From positions 1 through 6,507 of the forward strand of contig DICP01000019.1 in the NCBI GenBank assembly GCA_002417685.1: 6,507 nt of DNA, in the 5' to 3' direction. Shown here in pieces: positions 1 to 5,878 of the stretch. The notes under the pieces were generated by a model, which saw only the letters and a list, made by a program, of their open reading frames with translations, was not told where the DNA came from and ran no database searches. The stretch comes from Candidatus Mesolinea sp. UBA5823 (GTDB lineage Bacteria > Chloroflexota > Anaerolineae > Anaerolineales > Anaerolineaceae). Position numbers and translations under genes: made by a program. The number at the start of each line of letters is the position of its first letter. Positions within the stretch are counted from its first letter, which is position 1.

Positions 1-28
1 ATGTCTGAGTTTTTGGACTACTGATTAA

Positions 29-102
29 TTATTAATCTAAACACCAAAAATGATTATCTCTTCCCTATAAGTATGCGAGAATGTGAAGGTTTAGATTAAT
101 AA
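29..102. repeat. 14-bp perfect inverted repeat around the 3' end of the nucleotidyltransferase gene
   Basis: The arm TTATTAATCTAAAC (29-42) is exactly complementary to GTTTAGATTAATAA (89-102), with 46 nt between them. The right arm contains the stop codon (91-93) and last codons of the minus-strand nucleotidyltransferase gene. In RNA this could fold as a long AT-rich stem-loop, and a small inner stem (TCTC 57-60 with GAGA 77-80) is possible. It is not a canonical intrinsic terminator: the stem is AT-rich, the loop is long and no U-run follows. It may be a weak 3' end structure or a relic of an insertion boundary. Confidence 0.6.
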
Positions 103-936
103 ATTCACTTCTTCGATGAGTTGCTTTAGACCATGGCAAGCTTCTAATAAATTAAATGCGCTCCAATAAAAAATGTTATCAATTTTCTTTTTATATGAAT
201 CTGGATGAATATTAAATGCATCAATCATTTTTACAGCTTTTTTCTCATTAATGCAGTTTTGTTCATTCAAGGCAAAGAGCACTTGGTTGAGCGCAGAAAC
301 AGAACGAATGAGATGAGCGACCACATAATAAATGTCGTCTCTGGCAGCATTTTTCTCTGCAAGCTCTTGAGAAAACATAGCCTCAAAGAAAAATTGGCTA
401 ATTATTTTCTCTTTTAATTTTTGTGGGTATTCTTCTGCGAAGGTTTTCAACCGATATATATTTTCATCTCTATACCACAGCAATTTACTCACAGCTAACT
501 CCCCCATATACATAATGTTGAGATACGCATGAGGATGACCAACCTGATAGTGGGGAGTAATTATGCCTTCCTGGCCTTCCTGAATCGCTTTTTTTACGCG
601 TTCGATATCTCTTAGAATGAGATCTACATGCTTATTCTCTATCATAAGCCAACAGCCACCATTTACCCACTCTCCCCATTCGCCAGGCTTTGCAAGGAGG
701 TTTTCTCGGTGCTCTTGATCTAATTCCTGGGCTTGTTTCTCCACTTGGGACCAATCAACTGTTTCTTGGTGATAATACAAGCCAATGTCGATGTCAGAGT
801 CGCTATCTTGTGAGCCTCTAGCCTGAGAACCACCAAGCACAATCGCTTCTAAGCCACTGATACCACTTAATAAATCCACTATTTTTTCGAGGATAGCATT
901 CATTTTTTCTTTCTCGTCTATTTGGGTACTCAACAT
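91..936 (-). CDS. Nucleotidyltransferase-fold protein (aminoglycoside-adenylyltransferase-like superfamily), low GC
   Basis: About 281 aa. The N-terminal half carries the DNA polymerase beta-type nucleotidyltransferase signature: GGSQARGS followed by DSDSDIDIG (about residues 35-52 of this form), with the DxD metal-binding pair, and a third acidic residue in KHVDLILRD (about 104-110). This is the family catalytic triad for transferring a nucleotide to a small molecule or other acceptor. The C-terminal half is helical and resembles the DUF4037-type region of similar proteins. The acceptor cannot be told from sequence; antibiotic modification is possible but unproven. The start is uncertain. 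GTG (937-939) and ATG (934-936) lack a Shine-Dalgarno sequence, while ATG at 901-903 follows a purine-rich GAGAAAGAAAAA and would give about 269 aa with the motif still complete. Hand-counted GC over 121-900 is 39%, against about 57% in sampled nrdJ lines. The gene lies 84-87 bp after the kinase gene and has its own -10-like box, so it is probably a separate unit gained by transfer. Confidence 0.85.
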   Translation of the reverse strand: MLSTQIDEKEKMNAILEKIVDLLSGISGLEAIVLGGSQARGSQDSDSDIDIGLYYHQETVDWSQVEKQAQELDQEHRENLLAKPGEWGEWVNGGCWLMIENKHVDLILRDIERVKKAIQEGQEGIITPHYQVGHPHAYLNIMYMGELAVSKLLWYRDENIYRLKTFAEEYPQKLKEKIISQFFFEAMFSQELAEKNAARDDIYYVVAHLIRSVSALNQVLFALNEQNCINEKKAVKMIDAFNIHPDSYKKKIDNIFYWSAFNLLEACHGLKQLIEEVNLLI

Positions 937-990
937 CACAATTTAGCAAATCATCAAGGCTGGAAATATCTGATTATCGATGAATGAGTG

Positions 991-1024
991 CTAATTATTA
1001 TAAAAAGAGTTTATTGATAATTAG
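991..1024 (-). promoter_or_regulatory. AT-rich inverted repeat with a TATAAT -10 box, putative promoter of the nucleotidyltransferase gene
   Basis: On the minus strand a perfect TATAAT lies at 997-1002, about 60 nt before the ATG at 936. No convincing -35 lies 16-18 bp upstream. The box overlaps one arm of an 8-bp perfect inverted repeat, CTAATTAT (991-998) and ATAATTAG (1017-1024), with an 18-nt loop. The outer arm also covers the kinase stop codon (1021-1023). The repeat could be an operator or a weak 3' end hairpin of the upstream operon. It lacks the GC stem and U-tract of a standard terminator. Confidence 0.35.
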
Positions 1025-1680
1025 TCCAGCACAATCTTTTCACTGCCCATTAAGCGGTCGAGGACACGTGTGGCGACCAGATCCAGCTGCTCCTTACGGT
1101 TCACAAAGTCGACCGCGTCGCTTTGGATAGTCAGCACTGGGCAAAGGTCAAAACTGCTTGTCCATTCCTCGTAGAGCTGGTCGAGAAGAGTAAGATAGGC
1201 TTCGTCAATGCCGGCTTCAATTGCCCGCCCGCGAATTCGGATGCGCTGGAGCAGCACGGGAACAGGTGCCTTGAGGTAGATGAGCAAATCCGGTTTAGGC
1301 AAACTGCTGACCACCACTTCGTATAGCCGAAGGTAGGCATCAAACTCGCGATCGGTCATATTTTCCATCTGATTCAGTGCACGGGCGAAAATATGGGCAT
1401 CTTCATAAATGCTGCGGTCACTGATGGCGGAGTTGGGTGCCTCAGCTAACTCACGGTGTTGTAGAGATCGCTTGCCTAAGAAGTAAATCTGCAGATGGAA
1501 AGCCCATTGGCGCATATCGGCATAAAAATCAGCCAGGTAAGGGTTGTCGATTACGGATTCATAGGCTGTCTGCCAGCCCAACTTATCACCAAGAAGGCGG
1601 GTCAGGGAAGTTTTGCCGCTTCCGATGTTGCCCGCCATTAAAACGAATTTTTTCGATGTGATCTTATGAGGCTCGCTCAT
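1021..1680 (-). CDS. Deoxynucleoside kinase (deoxyadenosine/deoxyguanosine kinase type)
   Basis: 219 aa, the usual length of the bacterial deoxynucleoside kinase family. It would phosphorylate deoxynucleosides to 5'-monophosphates in the cytoplasm, the first salvage step to dNTPs. Visible motifs are the P-loop GNIGSGKTS (residues 17-25), the E41-S-V segment with the family's catalytic glutamate, the DRS motif (88-90) followed by IYED, and an arginine-rich LID, RIRIRGR (146-152). These separate it from thymidylate and adenylate kinases. The exact base preference (dA, dG or dC) cannot be read from the motifs. The ATG overlaps the TGA stop of the upstream hydrolase gene (ATGA, 1677-1680), and only a weak AAAAAGG precedes it, so translation is probably coupled. 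It is the last gene of the nrdR-nrdJ unit, so its supply is likely tied to the reductase through NrdR. Confidence 0.92.
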   Translation of the reverse strand: MSEPHKITSKKFVLMAGNIGSGKTSLTRLLGDKLGWQTAYESVIDNPYLADFYADMRQWAFHLQIYFLGKRSLQHRELAEAPNSAISDRSIYEDAHIFARALNQMENMTDREFDAYLRLYEVVVSSLPKPDLLIYLKAPVPVLLQRIRIRGRAIEAGIDEAYLTLLDQLYEEWTSSFDLCPVLTIQSDAVDFVNRKEQLDLVATRVLDRLMGSEKIVLD

Positions 1681-2504
1681 GCCTTTTTAACGGGGTATTT
1701 CCGCTTGAGGAATTCCATCACGGTTTCGATGTATGGGATAGGTTTATCGTAATGAACAAAATGCCCAGCGCCAGCGATGTTCGACCATTCCGATCCAGGG
1801 ATTATCTTGAGAAGTTTGGTCACAACTGCTGCGGAGAGTATGCCGCCATAGGCAGCCTGCCCATTGATAATCAGGGTTGGGCAAGTAATCTTCGCTGCAA
1901 TTTCTTGCCAGTTGGTTTGTGGTTTCCAGCTTGCTTTGAACCATTCGGCATCGAATCGGATTTTTGAGCCTGCCCAAGCGTTATGCGCAGCTTCATTCCA
2001 AGTTGGATGATGCTCTTGGCTGTAGGATAAGGCTTCCTGTAAATTCGACCCTGATAGGTTTTTGATGGCGGTGGAGTCATTAGCCCCTAAAGCTTGTTGA
2101 GGGTTTTCTGGTGTTGAGGCTGGATCGAACCAAGGTACCTCTTCTAACACCAATACTGCTACTTTTTCCGGGTTTTGGGCGGTATACTCGGCAGCTAGAG
2201 CAGCACCCATAGAATGCCCTAGTAAGGCGGTTTTTTGCAAACCTAAGGCTTCGATGAATCTCGTCAAGTCCTGCAGGGGGTCAATTGCGCCATCCGCCGG
2301 GAGTCGGCTTGACTCGCCATGACCGATGGTGTCGGGCATGATCAGATCATAGTTAGCCGCCAAAGCTGTTGCCACCTCTTGCCAAGTGGAACTATCTTCG
2401 GTGAAGTCGTGCAGTAAGATAATGGGTGGTTTTTCTCCGCCGGTACGGAGATAACTTATATGGTGTTGGTTGATTTCGATTTGAGCACGTTGCCATTCAG
2501 ACAT
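1677..2504 (-). CDS. Alpha/beta-fold hydrolase
   Basis: 275 aa, a typical single-domain alpha/beta hydrolase. An early oxyanion-hole motif HDF (32-34, after strand IILL), the nucleophile elbow GHSMG with S98, and a late GAGHF with H248 give the Ser-His part of the triad. A lid-like helical region spans about 125-200. The usual acidic residue after strand 7 is missing: where GxxD is expected the protein has GQAAYGG (215-221). E121 or E122, 23-24 residues after the nucleophile at the end of strand 6, is a candidate replacement. There is no signal peptide or membrane segment, so it is probably cytoplasmic. Substrate unknown; esterase, thioesterase or C-C hydrolase are all open. It lies 18 bp after nrdJ and overlaps the kinase by 4 bp, so it is part of the operon without an obvious role in nucleotide metabolism. 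Confidence 0.9.
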   Translation of the reverse strand: MSEWQRAQIEINQHHISYLRTGGEKPPIILLHDFTEDSSTWQEVATALAANYDLIMPDTIGHGESSRLPADGAIDPLQDLTRFIEALGLQKTALLGHSMGAALAAEYTAQNPEKVAVLVLEEVPWFDPASTPENPQQALGANDSTAIKNLSGSNLQEALSYSQEHHPTWNEAAHNAWAGSKIRFDAEWFKASWKPQTNWQEIAAKITCPTLIINGQAAYGGILSAAVVTKLLKIIPGSEWSNIAGAGHFVHYDKPIPYIETVMEFLKRKYPVKKA

Positions 2505-2510
2505 TCTTAC

Positions 2511-2518
2511 TCACCTCC
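2511..2518 (-). promoter_or_regulatory. Strong ribosome binding site of the hydrolase gene
   Basis: The minus-strand sequence GGAGGTGA is fully complementary to the consensus 16S rRNA 3' end and lies 6 nt before the ATG at 2502-2504. It sits in the 18-bp gap after the nrdJ stop and fixes the hydrolase start. It is the strongest site in the operon. Confidence 0.85.
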
Positions 2519-2522
2519 GTCA

Positions 2523-5102
2523 TTAACACTCACTATATCCACAAGTATAACACTTACGGCAGCCTTCCTCATTAATAAAAGTTGCCTGCCCACACTCTGG
2601 GCAGAGTTCTCCAGTCCGGTAGTTATCTTGGGAAGGTTTTGGGATAGGAAGCTGTTCTGGGGGGATAACAACTTGCGCTTCTTGTTCGTTGTGTGCATGC
2701 TTCTGAAAGAGATATTCTTCTAAAGCCTTGGAAATGCCATCTGGCAGAGAGCGTACACGGTTAGGTCCAAAGCCCAGGGAACGTCCTCCCCCGATCCCTG
2801 CCAGCTGCTCTACCACCACTTTCAAGCGATCACGCGGCTCTACGGGTGAAGCGATGCGTAACACATAAGATATCAACCGGCCGATGGCTTCGGAATGAGC
2901 GGCGGTCTCGGAACCGGCTTTAGCGGTATTGATGAACACCTCGAAGGGTTGATCGTTGCCGTTTTCGTTGATGGTGACGAATGCCTTGCCTAAAGGAGTT
3001 TCAATTACGGAGGTGTAGCCTTTCAGGATTCTTGGCCGCGGTTTTTTAGTGTCTTTCCAGAACTTAAGCTGCGCTTCGATATCGACCCCAAAGAGTTGCG
3101 GCTCGGGGGTTTGAACCGCCGGGGAGGTTTGCTTCGCTTGCATGGTGCTCTTGGTCTCCAAGACCACTTTCTCGCGCGAACCCGTCACGTAAACTGTCAA
3201 GCCTTTGCACCCCAACTCCCAAGCATAGCGGAAGGCATCCGCAACATCTTCCTCGGTTGCATCCGCCGGGAAGTTAATCGTCTTGCTCAGGCTGTTATCA
3301 ACAAAGCGTTGCAGCGCTGCTTGAATGCGGATGTGTTCACGTGCGGTCACATCTGCTGAAACGACAAACACATTCCGGATATCTTCGGGCAGCTCAGCGA
3401 TATTCTGGCAGGTGCCCTGCTCAATCACCTGGGAAATGATGCTTGCTTTTGTTTCAGGGCTAAGGTCAGTGCGGTCAAGCGCTGCTTGGAAGAGCGGACT
3501 GACATAATTGAGCTGCAGATCTTTTCCGTGGTCGTTTACGTGCCGGACGTAAGCTAAAGCAAACACCGGCTCGCAGCCATAACCTTCACAACCCGCTACT
3601 GTGCCAATGGTACCAGTAGGTGCGATGGTTGTCTGGGCAGCGTTGCGAATACCATGGCGCTTGATGCCATCGACGACCTGCTGCCAGTTAACTTCGGGGC
3701 GCTGCCAATCGTTTGTGTAGGGAATTAATGGCTCTGGTGGAGTCCATTTCAGCGCTTCTGGATCATAAATGCTGCCATGAATAGCTGGGAAGGAACCGCG
3801 CTCGGCGGCTAAGTGAATACTGGTGAGCATGCAATGGTAACGGATGAACTCCATCACCTGTGAGGCAAACTCGAGGGATTTATCCGAGCCATAGCGCACC
3901 CCACAGTGATACATCAGGTCGGCTAAGCCCATGATCCCCAGCCCAATACGGCGGGCTGTTAAAGCAGACTCTTTCAGTTGGGGAACGGCAGGGACGTAAG
4001 CATTTTTATCAATGACGTCATCGAGAAAGCGGGTTACCGTCTGTGTAGTTTGCTCTAATTTTGCCCAATCAACGGATCCATCTGGTCCAATGTGTTCGGC
4101 TAAATTAATGGAGGCTAAACAACAGTTTTCATACGGACCTAACCATTGCTCGCCACAGGGGTTTGTGGCTTCCAGGTCATACAAGTGCGGGACGGGGTTA
4201 GCGCGGTTGGCTGCATCCAGGAATAAGGCGCCTGGTTCGCCATTGTGGTGTGCCTGCGCAACAAGTTTATTGAAAAGCTCACGGGCAGGTACTGTTTTAT
4301 AGGTGCGGATCGGAATACCATCGCGTTCTGCGCCTTCCAAGGTGCCATTGAAGGTTTTATAGAGCGGGGATTGAATATCCGGAAAGCGCAGCTCCCAAGG
4401 TTCATCAGCTTCTACAGCGCGCATAAACGCGTCGGTGATGGCAACGGAGATATTGAAATTCGTTATGGCATATTCGTTATGTTTGCAAGTAATAAAGTCT
4501 TCGATATCAGGATGATCCACTCGCAAGATGCCCATATTAGCACCGCGGCGTGTGCCTCCTTGGGCAATTTCGCCAAAGGCGTTATCGTACACTTTGAGAA
4601 AGCCGACTGGGCCGGTGGCTTGACCCGATGAAGATTTTACCAATGAACCCTTAGGGCGCAGACGCGAAAAGTTGAAGCCGTTTCCTCCGCCAGTTTGCTG
4701 AATGAGCGCAGCATTACGCAGGGTAGAAAAGATCCCGTCGGGAGAACGCCCCATATCATCAGAAATGGGGAGTACAAAGCAGGCAGCCAGCTGACCTAAG
4801 GGTGTGCCGGCGCCAGTGAAGGTAGGTGAGTTGGGGAAAAAGGACTTGGAAACAAGCGCTTTGTAAAAGTTAATCGCAGTTGCCATACTTTTTTCGTCTT
4901 CGCCTTCGGCAGAAGCGACATGCCAGGCAATCCGCCAGAACATTTCGTCAATTGTTTCCGCTGGCTTGCCATCATCGCCATGGCGTAAATAGCGCTTCTC
5001 CAGGATTTGACGTGAGTTCTCGCTCAACGCGATTGAAGGTAAGCCTTCTGGTAAAGGTGGTGTGGGTAAGAGCCCCGCACGGGGGAGATTAATGGTTTCC
5101 AT
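2523..5102 (-). CDS. nrdJ: Adenosylcobalamin-dependent (class II) ribonucleoside reductase
   Basis: 859 aa, normal for class II NrdJ of the Thermotoga type. It reduces ribonucleotides to deoxyribonucleotides using a cobalamin-generated thiyl radical, without oxygen and without a NrdB subunit. Visible features: redox Cys108 in AACFVLP; N314-P-C316-G-E318 with the thiyl-radical cysteine and catalytic Asn/Glu; Cys327, 11 residues on, at the position of the second redox cysteine (followed by an extra Cys328); the phosphate-binding PTGTIG loop (495-500); a TSCPD-like region (about 690-795); and a C-terminal cysteine-rich tail (C834, C837, C848, C851, C854, C859) of the kind that re-reduces the active site. 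There is no N-terminal ATP-cone. ATG 5100-5102 is chosen because AAAGGA (5109-5114) lies 6 nt upstream; the longer frame to 5174 would run through nrdR. It follows nrdR by 10 bp. No cobalamin riboswitch was recognised upstream. Confidence 0.97.
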   Translation of the reverse strand: METINLPRAGLLPTPPLPEGLPSIALSENSRQILEKRYLRHGDDGKPAETIDEMFWRIAWHVASAEGEDEKSMATAINFYKALVSKSFFPNSPTFTGAGTPLGQLAACFVLPISDDMGRSPDGIFSTLRNAALIQQTGGGNGFNFSRLRPKGSLVKSSSGQATGPVGFLKVYDNAFGEIAQGGTRRGANMGILRVDHPDIEDFITCKHNEYAITNFNISVAITDAFMRAVEADEPWELRFPDIQSPLYKTFNGTLEGAERDGIPIRTYKTVPARELFNKLVAQAHHNGEPGALFLDAANRANPVPHLYDLEATNPCGEQWLGPYENCCLASINLAEHIGPDGSVDWAKLEQTTQTVTRFLDDVIDKNAYVPAVPQLKESALTARRIGLGIMGLADLMYHCGVRYGSDKSLEFASQVMEFIRYHCMLTSIHLAAERGSFPAIHGSIYDPEALKWTPPEPLIPYTNDWQRPEVNWQQVVDGIKRHGIRNAAQTTIAPTGTIGTVAGCEGYGCEPVFALAYVRHVNDHGKDLQLNYVSPLFQAALDRTDLSPETKASIISQVIEQGTCQNIAELPEDIRNVFVVSADVTAREHIRIQAALQRFVDNSLSKTINFPADATEEDVADAFRYAWELGCKGLTVYVTGSREKVVLETKSTMQAKQTSPAVQTPEPQLFGVDIEAQLKFWKDTKKPRPRILKGYTSVIETPLGKAFVTINENGNDQPFEVFINTAKAGSETAAHSEAIGRLISYVLRIASPVEPRDRLKVVVEQLAGIGGGRSLGFGPNRVRSLPDGISKALEEYLFQKHAHNEQEAQVVIPPEQLPIPKPSQDNYRTGELCPECGQATFINEEGCRKCYTCGYSEC

Positions 5103-5108
5103 AATAAG

Positions 5109-5114
5109 TCCTTT
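5109..5114 (-). promoter_or_regulatory. nrdJ ribosome binding site overlapping the nrdR stop codon
   Basis: On the minus strand TAAAGGA combines the nrdR stop TAA (5113-5115) with the Shine-Dalgarno AAAGGA, 6 nt before ATG 5100-5102. This decides the nrdJ start and suggests that ribosomes ending on nrdR feed initiation at nrdJ. Confidence 0.8.
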
Positions 5115-5574
5115 AAATGGTTTCTTCTTCAGAAAGCAGCCGGTCAATTTCATTCCGAACTGCATGAAGGTCATCTAAGCGCAGGTAGACAATGGCATAA
5201 CGGATGTAGGCGACATGGTCTAACTCTTTGAGCCCTCTAATCGCCAAGTCGCCTACAACCCGGGAGTTTACTTCAACCCGACCCATTTTTTGTAATTCAG
5301 CTTCGATATCATCGACGATTTTTTCTAGCGAGGCTGCTGGGACAGGACGCTTTGCACAGGCGATGCGCAAGCCTTGCAGCAATTTATCGCGGTTGAACTC
5401 TTCGCGTGCACCGTTTTGTTTAATCAGCATTGGTGTGGTTAAAATCGGGCGCTCGTAGGTACTAAAGCGCTGGTGGCAATAGAGACATTCTCGGCGGCGC
5501 CGGATGCCTCCGTGGGCGTCTTTGTTGGTGTCTATCACCTTTGAGTATTGATGCTGACAAAATGGACAGTTCAT
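5113..5574 (-). CDS. nrdR: Transcriptional repressor NrdR
   Basis: 153 aa, the full usual length. NrdR is a cytoplasmic DNA-binding repressor of ribonucleotide reductase genes that senses the ATP/dATP balance. The N-terminal zinc ribbon shows C3-P-F-C6 and C30-L-Y-C33, with the basic stretch GGIRRRREC typical of the family and the FSTYERP segment after it. An ATP-cone domain follows (about 49-139), starting at MLIKQNGAREEFNRDK and ending in the region around AYIRYAIVYL. ATG 5572-5574 follows GGAG (5581-5584) by 6 nt. It is the first gene of the unit; its own promoter region holds two NrdR-box-like sites, so autorepression together with nrdJ is expected. Confidence 0.97.
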   Translation of the reverse strand: MNCPFCQHQYSKVIDTNKDAHGGIRRRRECLYCHQRFSTYERPILTTPMLIKQNGAREEFNRDKLLQGLRIACAKRPVPAASLEKIVDDIEAELQKMGRVEVNSRVVGDLAIRGLKELDHVAYIRYAIVYLRLDDLHAVRNEIDRLLSEEETI

Positions 5575-5593
5575 GCCTCACTCCAGAATGCTG

Positions 5594-5609
5594 CTCCCAT
5601 ATATGGGGG
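5594..5609. promoter_or_regulatory. NrdR box 1 (putative operator)
   Basis: The 16-bp site contains a perfect 12-bp palindrome CCCATATATGGG (5596-5607). Against the known NrdR-box core CwAtATaTwG, the core CCATATATGG (5597-5606) differs only at the two w positions. It lies in the nrdR 5' leader, about 30-45 nt downstream of the predicted transcription start. Confidence 0.75.
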
Positions 5610-5624
5610 TTAATAAAAAATAAT

Positions 5625-5640
5625 CCCCTACCTGTTGGAT
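5625..5640. promoter_or_regulatory. NrdR box 2 (putative operator, degenerate)
   Basis: The core CTACCTGTTG (5628-5637) keeps the outer C-w-A and T-w-G of the NrdR box but has three changes in the centre. Taken alone it would be weak. Its centre is exactly 31 bp from that of box 1, with a 15-bp spacer between the 16-bp boxes, which is the spacing known for paired NrdR boxes. It overlaps the predicted transcription start of nrdR. Confidence 0.6.
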
Positions 5641-5644
5641 ACTC

Positions 5645-5673
5645 ATTTTAGCACAGGCGGATAGAGCTTTCAA
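5645..5673 (-). promoter_or_regulatory. Promoter of the nrdR-nrdJ operon
   Basis: On the minus strand TTGAAA (5668-5673) and TAAAAT (5645-5650) are separated by exactly 17 bp, and the -10 is preceded by TGC, an extended -10. The predicted start is near 5638, giving a leader of about 64 nt to the nrdR ATG. The NrdR boxes lie at and just after this start, fitting repression of initiation. No second strong promoter was seen before nrdJ, the hydrolase or the kinase. Confidence 0.7.
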
Positions 5674-5693
5674 GGTCGATTCTGGTTCCTAAT

Positions 5694-5720
5694 CTTAAAG
5701 ATTGAAGAGCTTTAAGAATT
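5694..5720. repeat. Copy 1 of the TTGAAGNNCTTTAAG near-palindrome
   Basis: TTGAAGAGCTTTAAGAATT (5702-5720) matches the sequence at 5802-5820 at 16 of 19 positions, exactly 100 bp away. A further CTTAAAG at 5694-5700 pairs with CTTTAAG at 5710-5716. Position and form suggest an operator-like element in the divergent region. The binding protein is unknown. Confidence 0.45.
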
Positions 5721-5799
5721 GCGAGAGAATGCAAGGGACTAAGCGAGATTCCCTCATTATTCTAAGGATCACAGGCGCTTTACGACGGTTTAAATTGCA

Positions 5800-5820
5800 C
5801 CTTGAAGCTCTTTAAGGATT
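5800..5820. repeat. Copy 2 of the TTGAAGNNCTTTAAG near-palindrome, at the ptsI -35 region
   Basis: CCTTGAAGCTCTTTAAGG (5800-5817) is an 18-bp near-palindrome with a 2-bp centre and one G-T mismatch pair. It lies directly upstream of the ptsI -10 box and covers the place where a -35 would be, so it could be an activator or repressor site. On the opposite strand its AGAGCTTCAAGG also resembles AGAGCTTTCAAGG at the nrdR -35 (about 5663-5675). Confidence 0.45.
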
Positions 5821-5830
5821 TAGATGAGGG

Positions 5831-5836
5831 TATAAT
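5831..5836 (+). promoter_or_regulatory. -10 box of the putative ptsI promoter
   Basis: A perfect TATAAT lies 42 nt before the ptsI ATG. No recognisable -35 sits 16-18 bp upstream (TTGAAG at 5802-5807 is 23 bp away), so the promoter may depend on a factor bound at the 5800-5817 palindrome. Confidence 0.55.
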
Positions 5837-5878
5837 TTTTCCACCGCAGCTTTGCGAGAACATCTAAAAGAAGGATCT

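Noticed and set aside
1..24. Short plus-strand frame ATG...TGA (MSEFLDY) at the left edge
   Set aside because: Seven codons without visible context. It could be the tail of a gene outside the window but cannot be supported.
51..978. TGATTATC at 51-58 and 971-978, flanking the nucleotidyltransferase gene, as a target-site duplication
   Set aside because: Eight AT-rich bases in AT-rich DNA, not positioned at the ends of any inverted repeat, and no transposase present.
4245..4631. 128-codon plus-strand open frame opposite nrdJ
   Set aside because: It lies entirely antisense to a highly conserved part of nrdJ, has no recognisable domain and is best explained as a shadow frame. The other small frames opposite or within the real genes were dropped for the same reason.
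5103..5174. 24-residue N-terminal extension of NrdJ to an upstream ATG at 5174
   Set aside because: It lies inside the nrdR coding region, has no ribosome binding site and no family resemblance. ATG 5100-5102 has AAAGGA at 6 nt.
5727..5761. Imperfect hairpin GAATGCAAGGGA ... TCCCTCATTATTC as a terminator
   Set aside because: The strong stem is only 5 bp (AGGGA/TCCCT), the outer pairing needs bulges, no T-run follows, and no gene ends there.
5719..5859. TTGCGAGA at 5719-5726 and 5852-5859, with GCGAGA also at 5743-5748
   Set aside because: Only 6-8 bp, no regular spacing and not palindromic. Chance recurrence is likely.
5575..5878. Possible cobalamin riboswitch upstream of the B12-dependent reductase operon
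   Set aside because: The nrdR leader after the predicted start is only about 64 nt, too short for a cobalamin riboswitch, and no B12-box-like conserved element was recognised.
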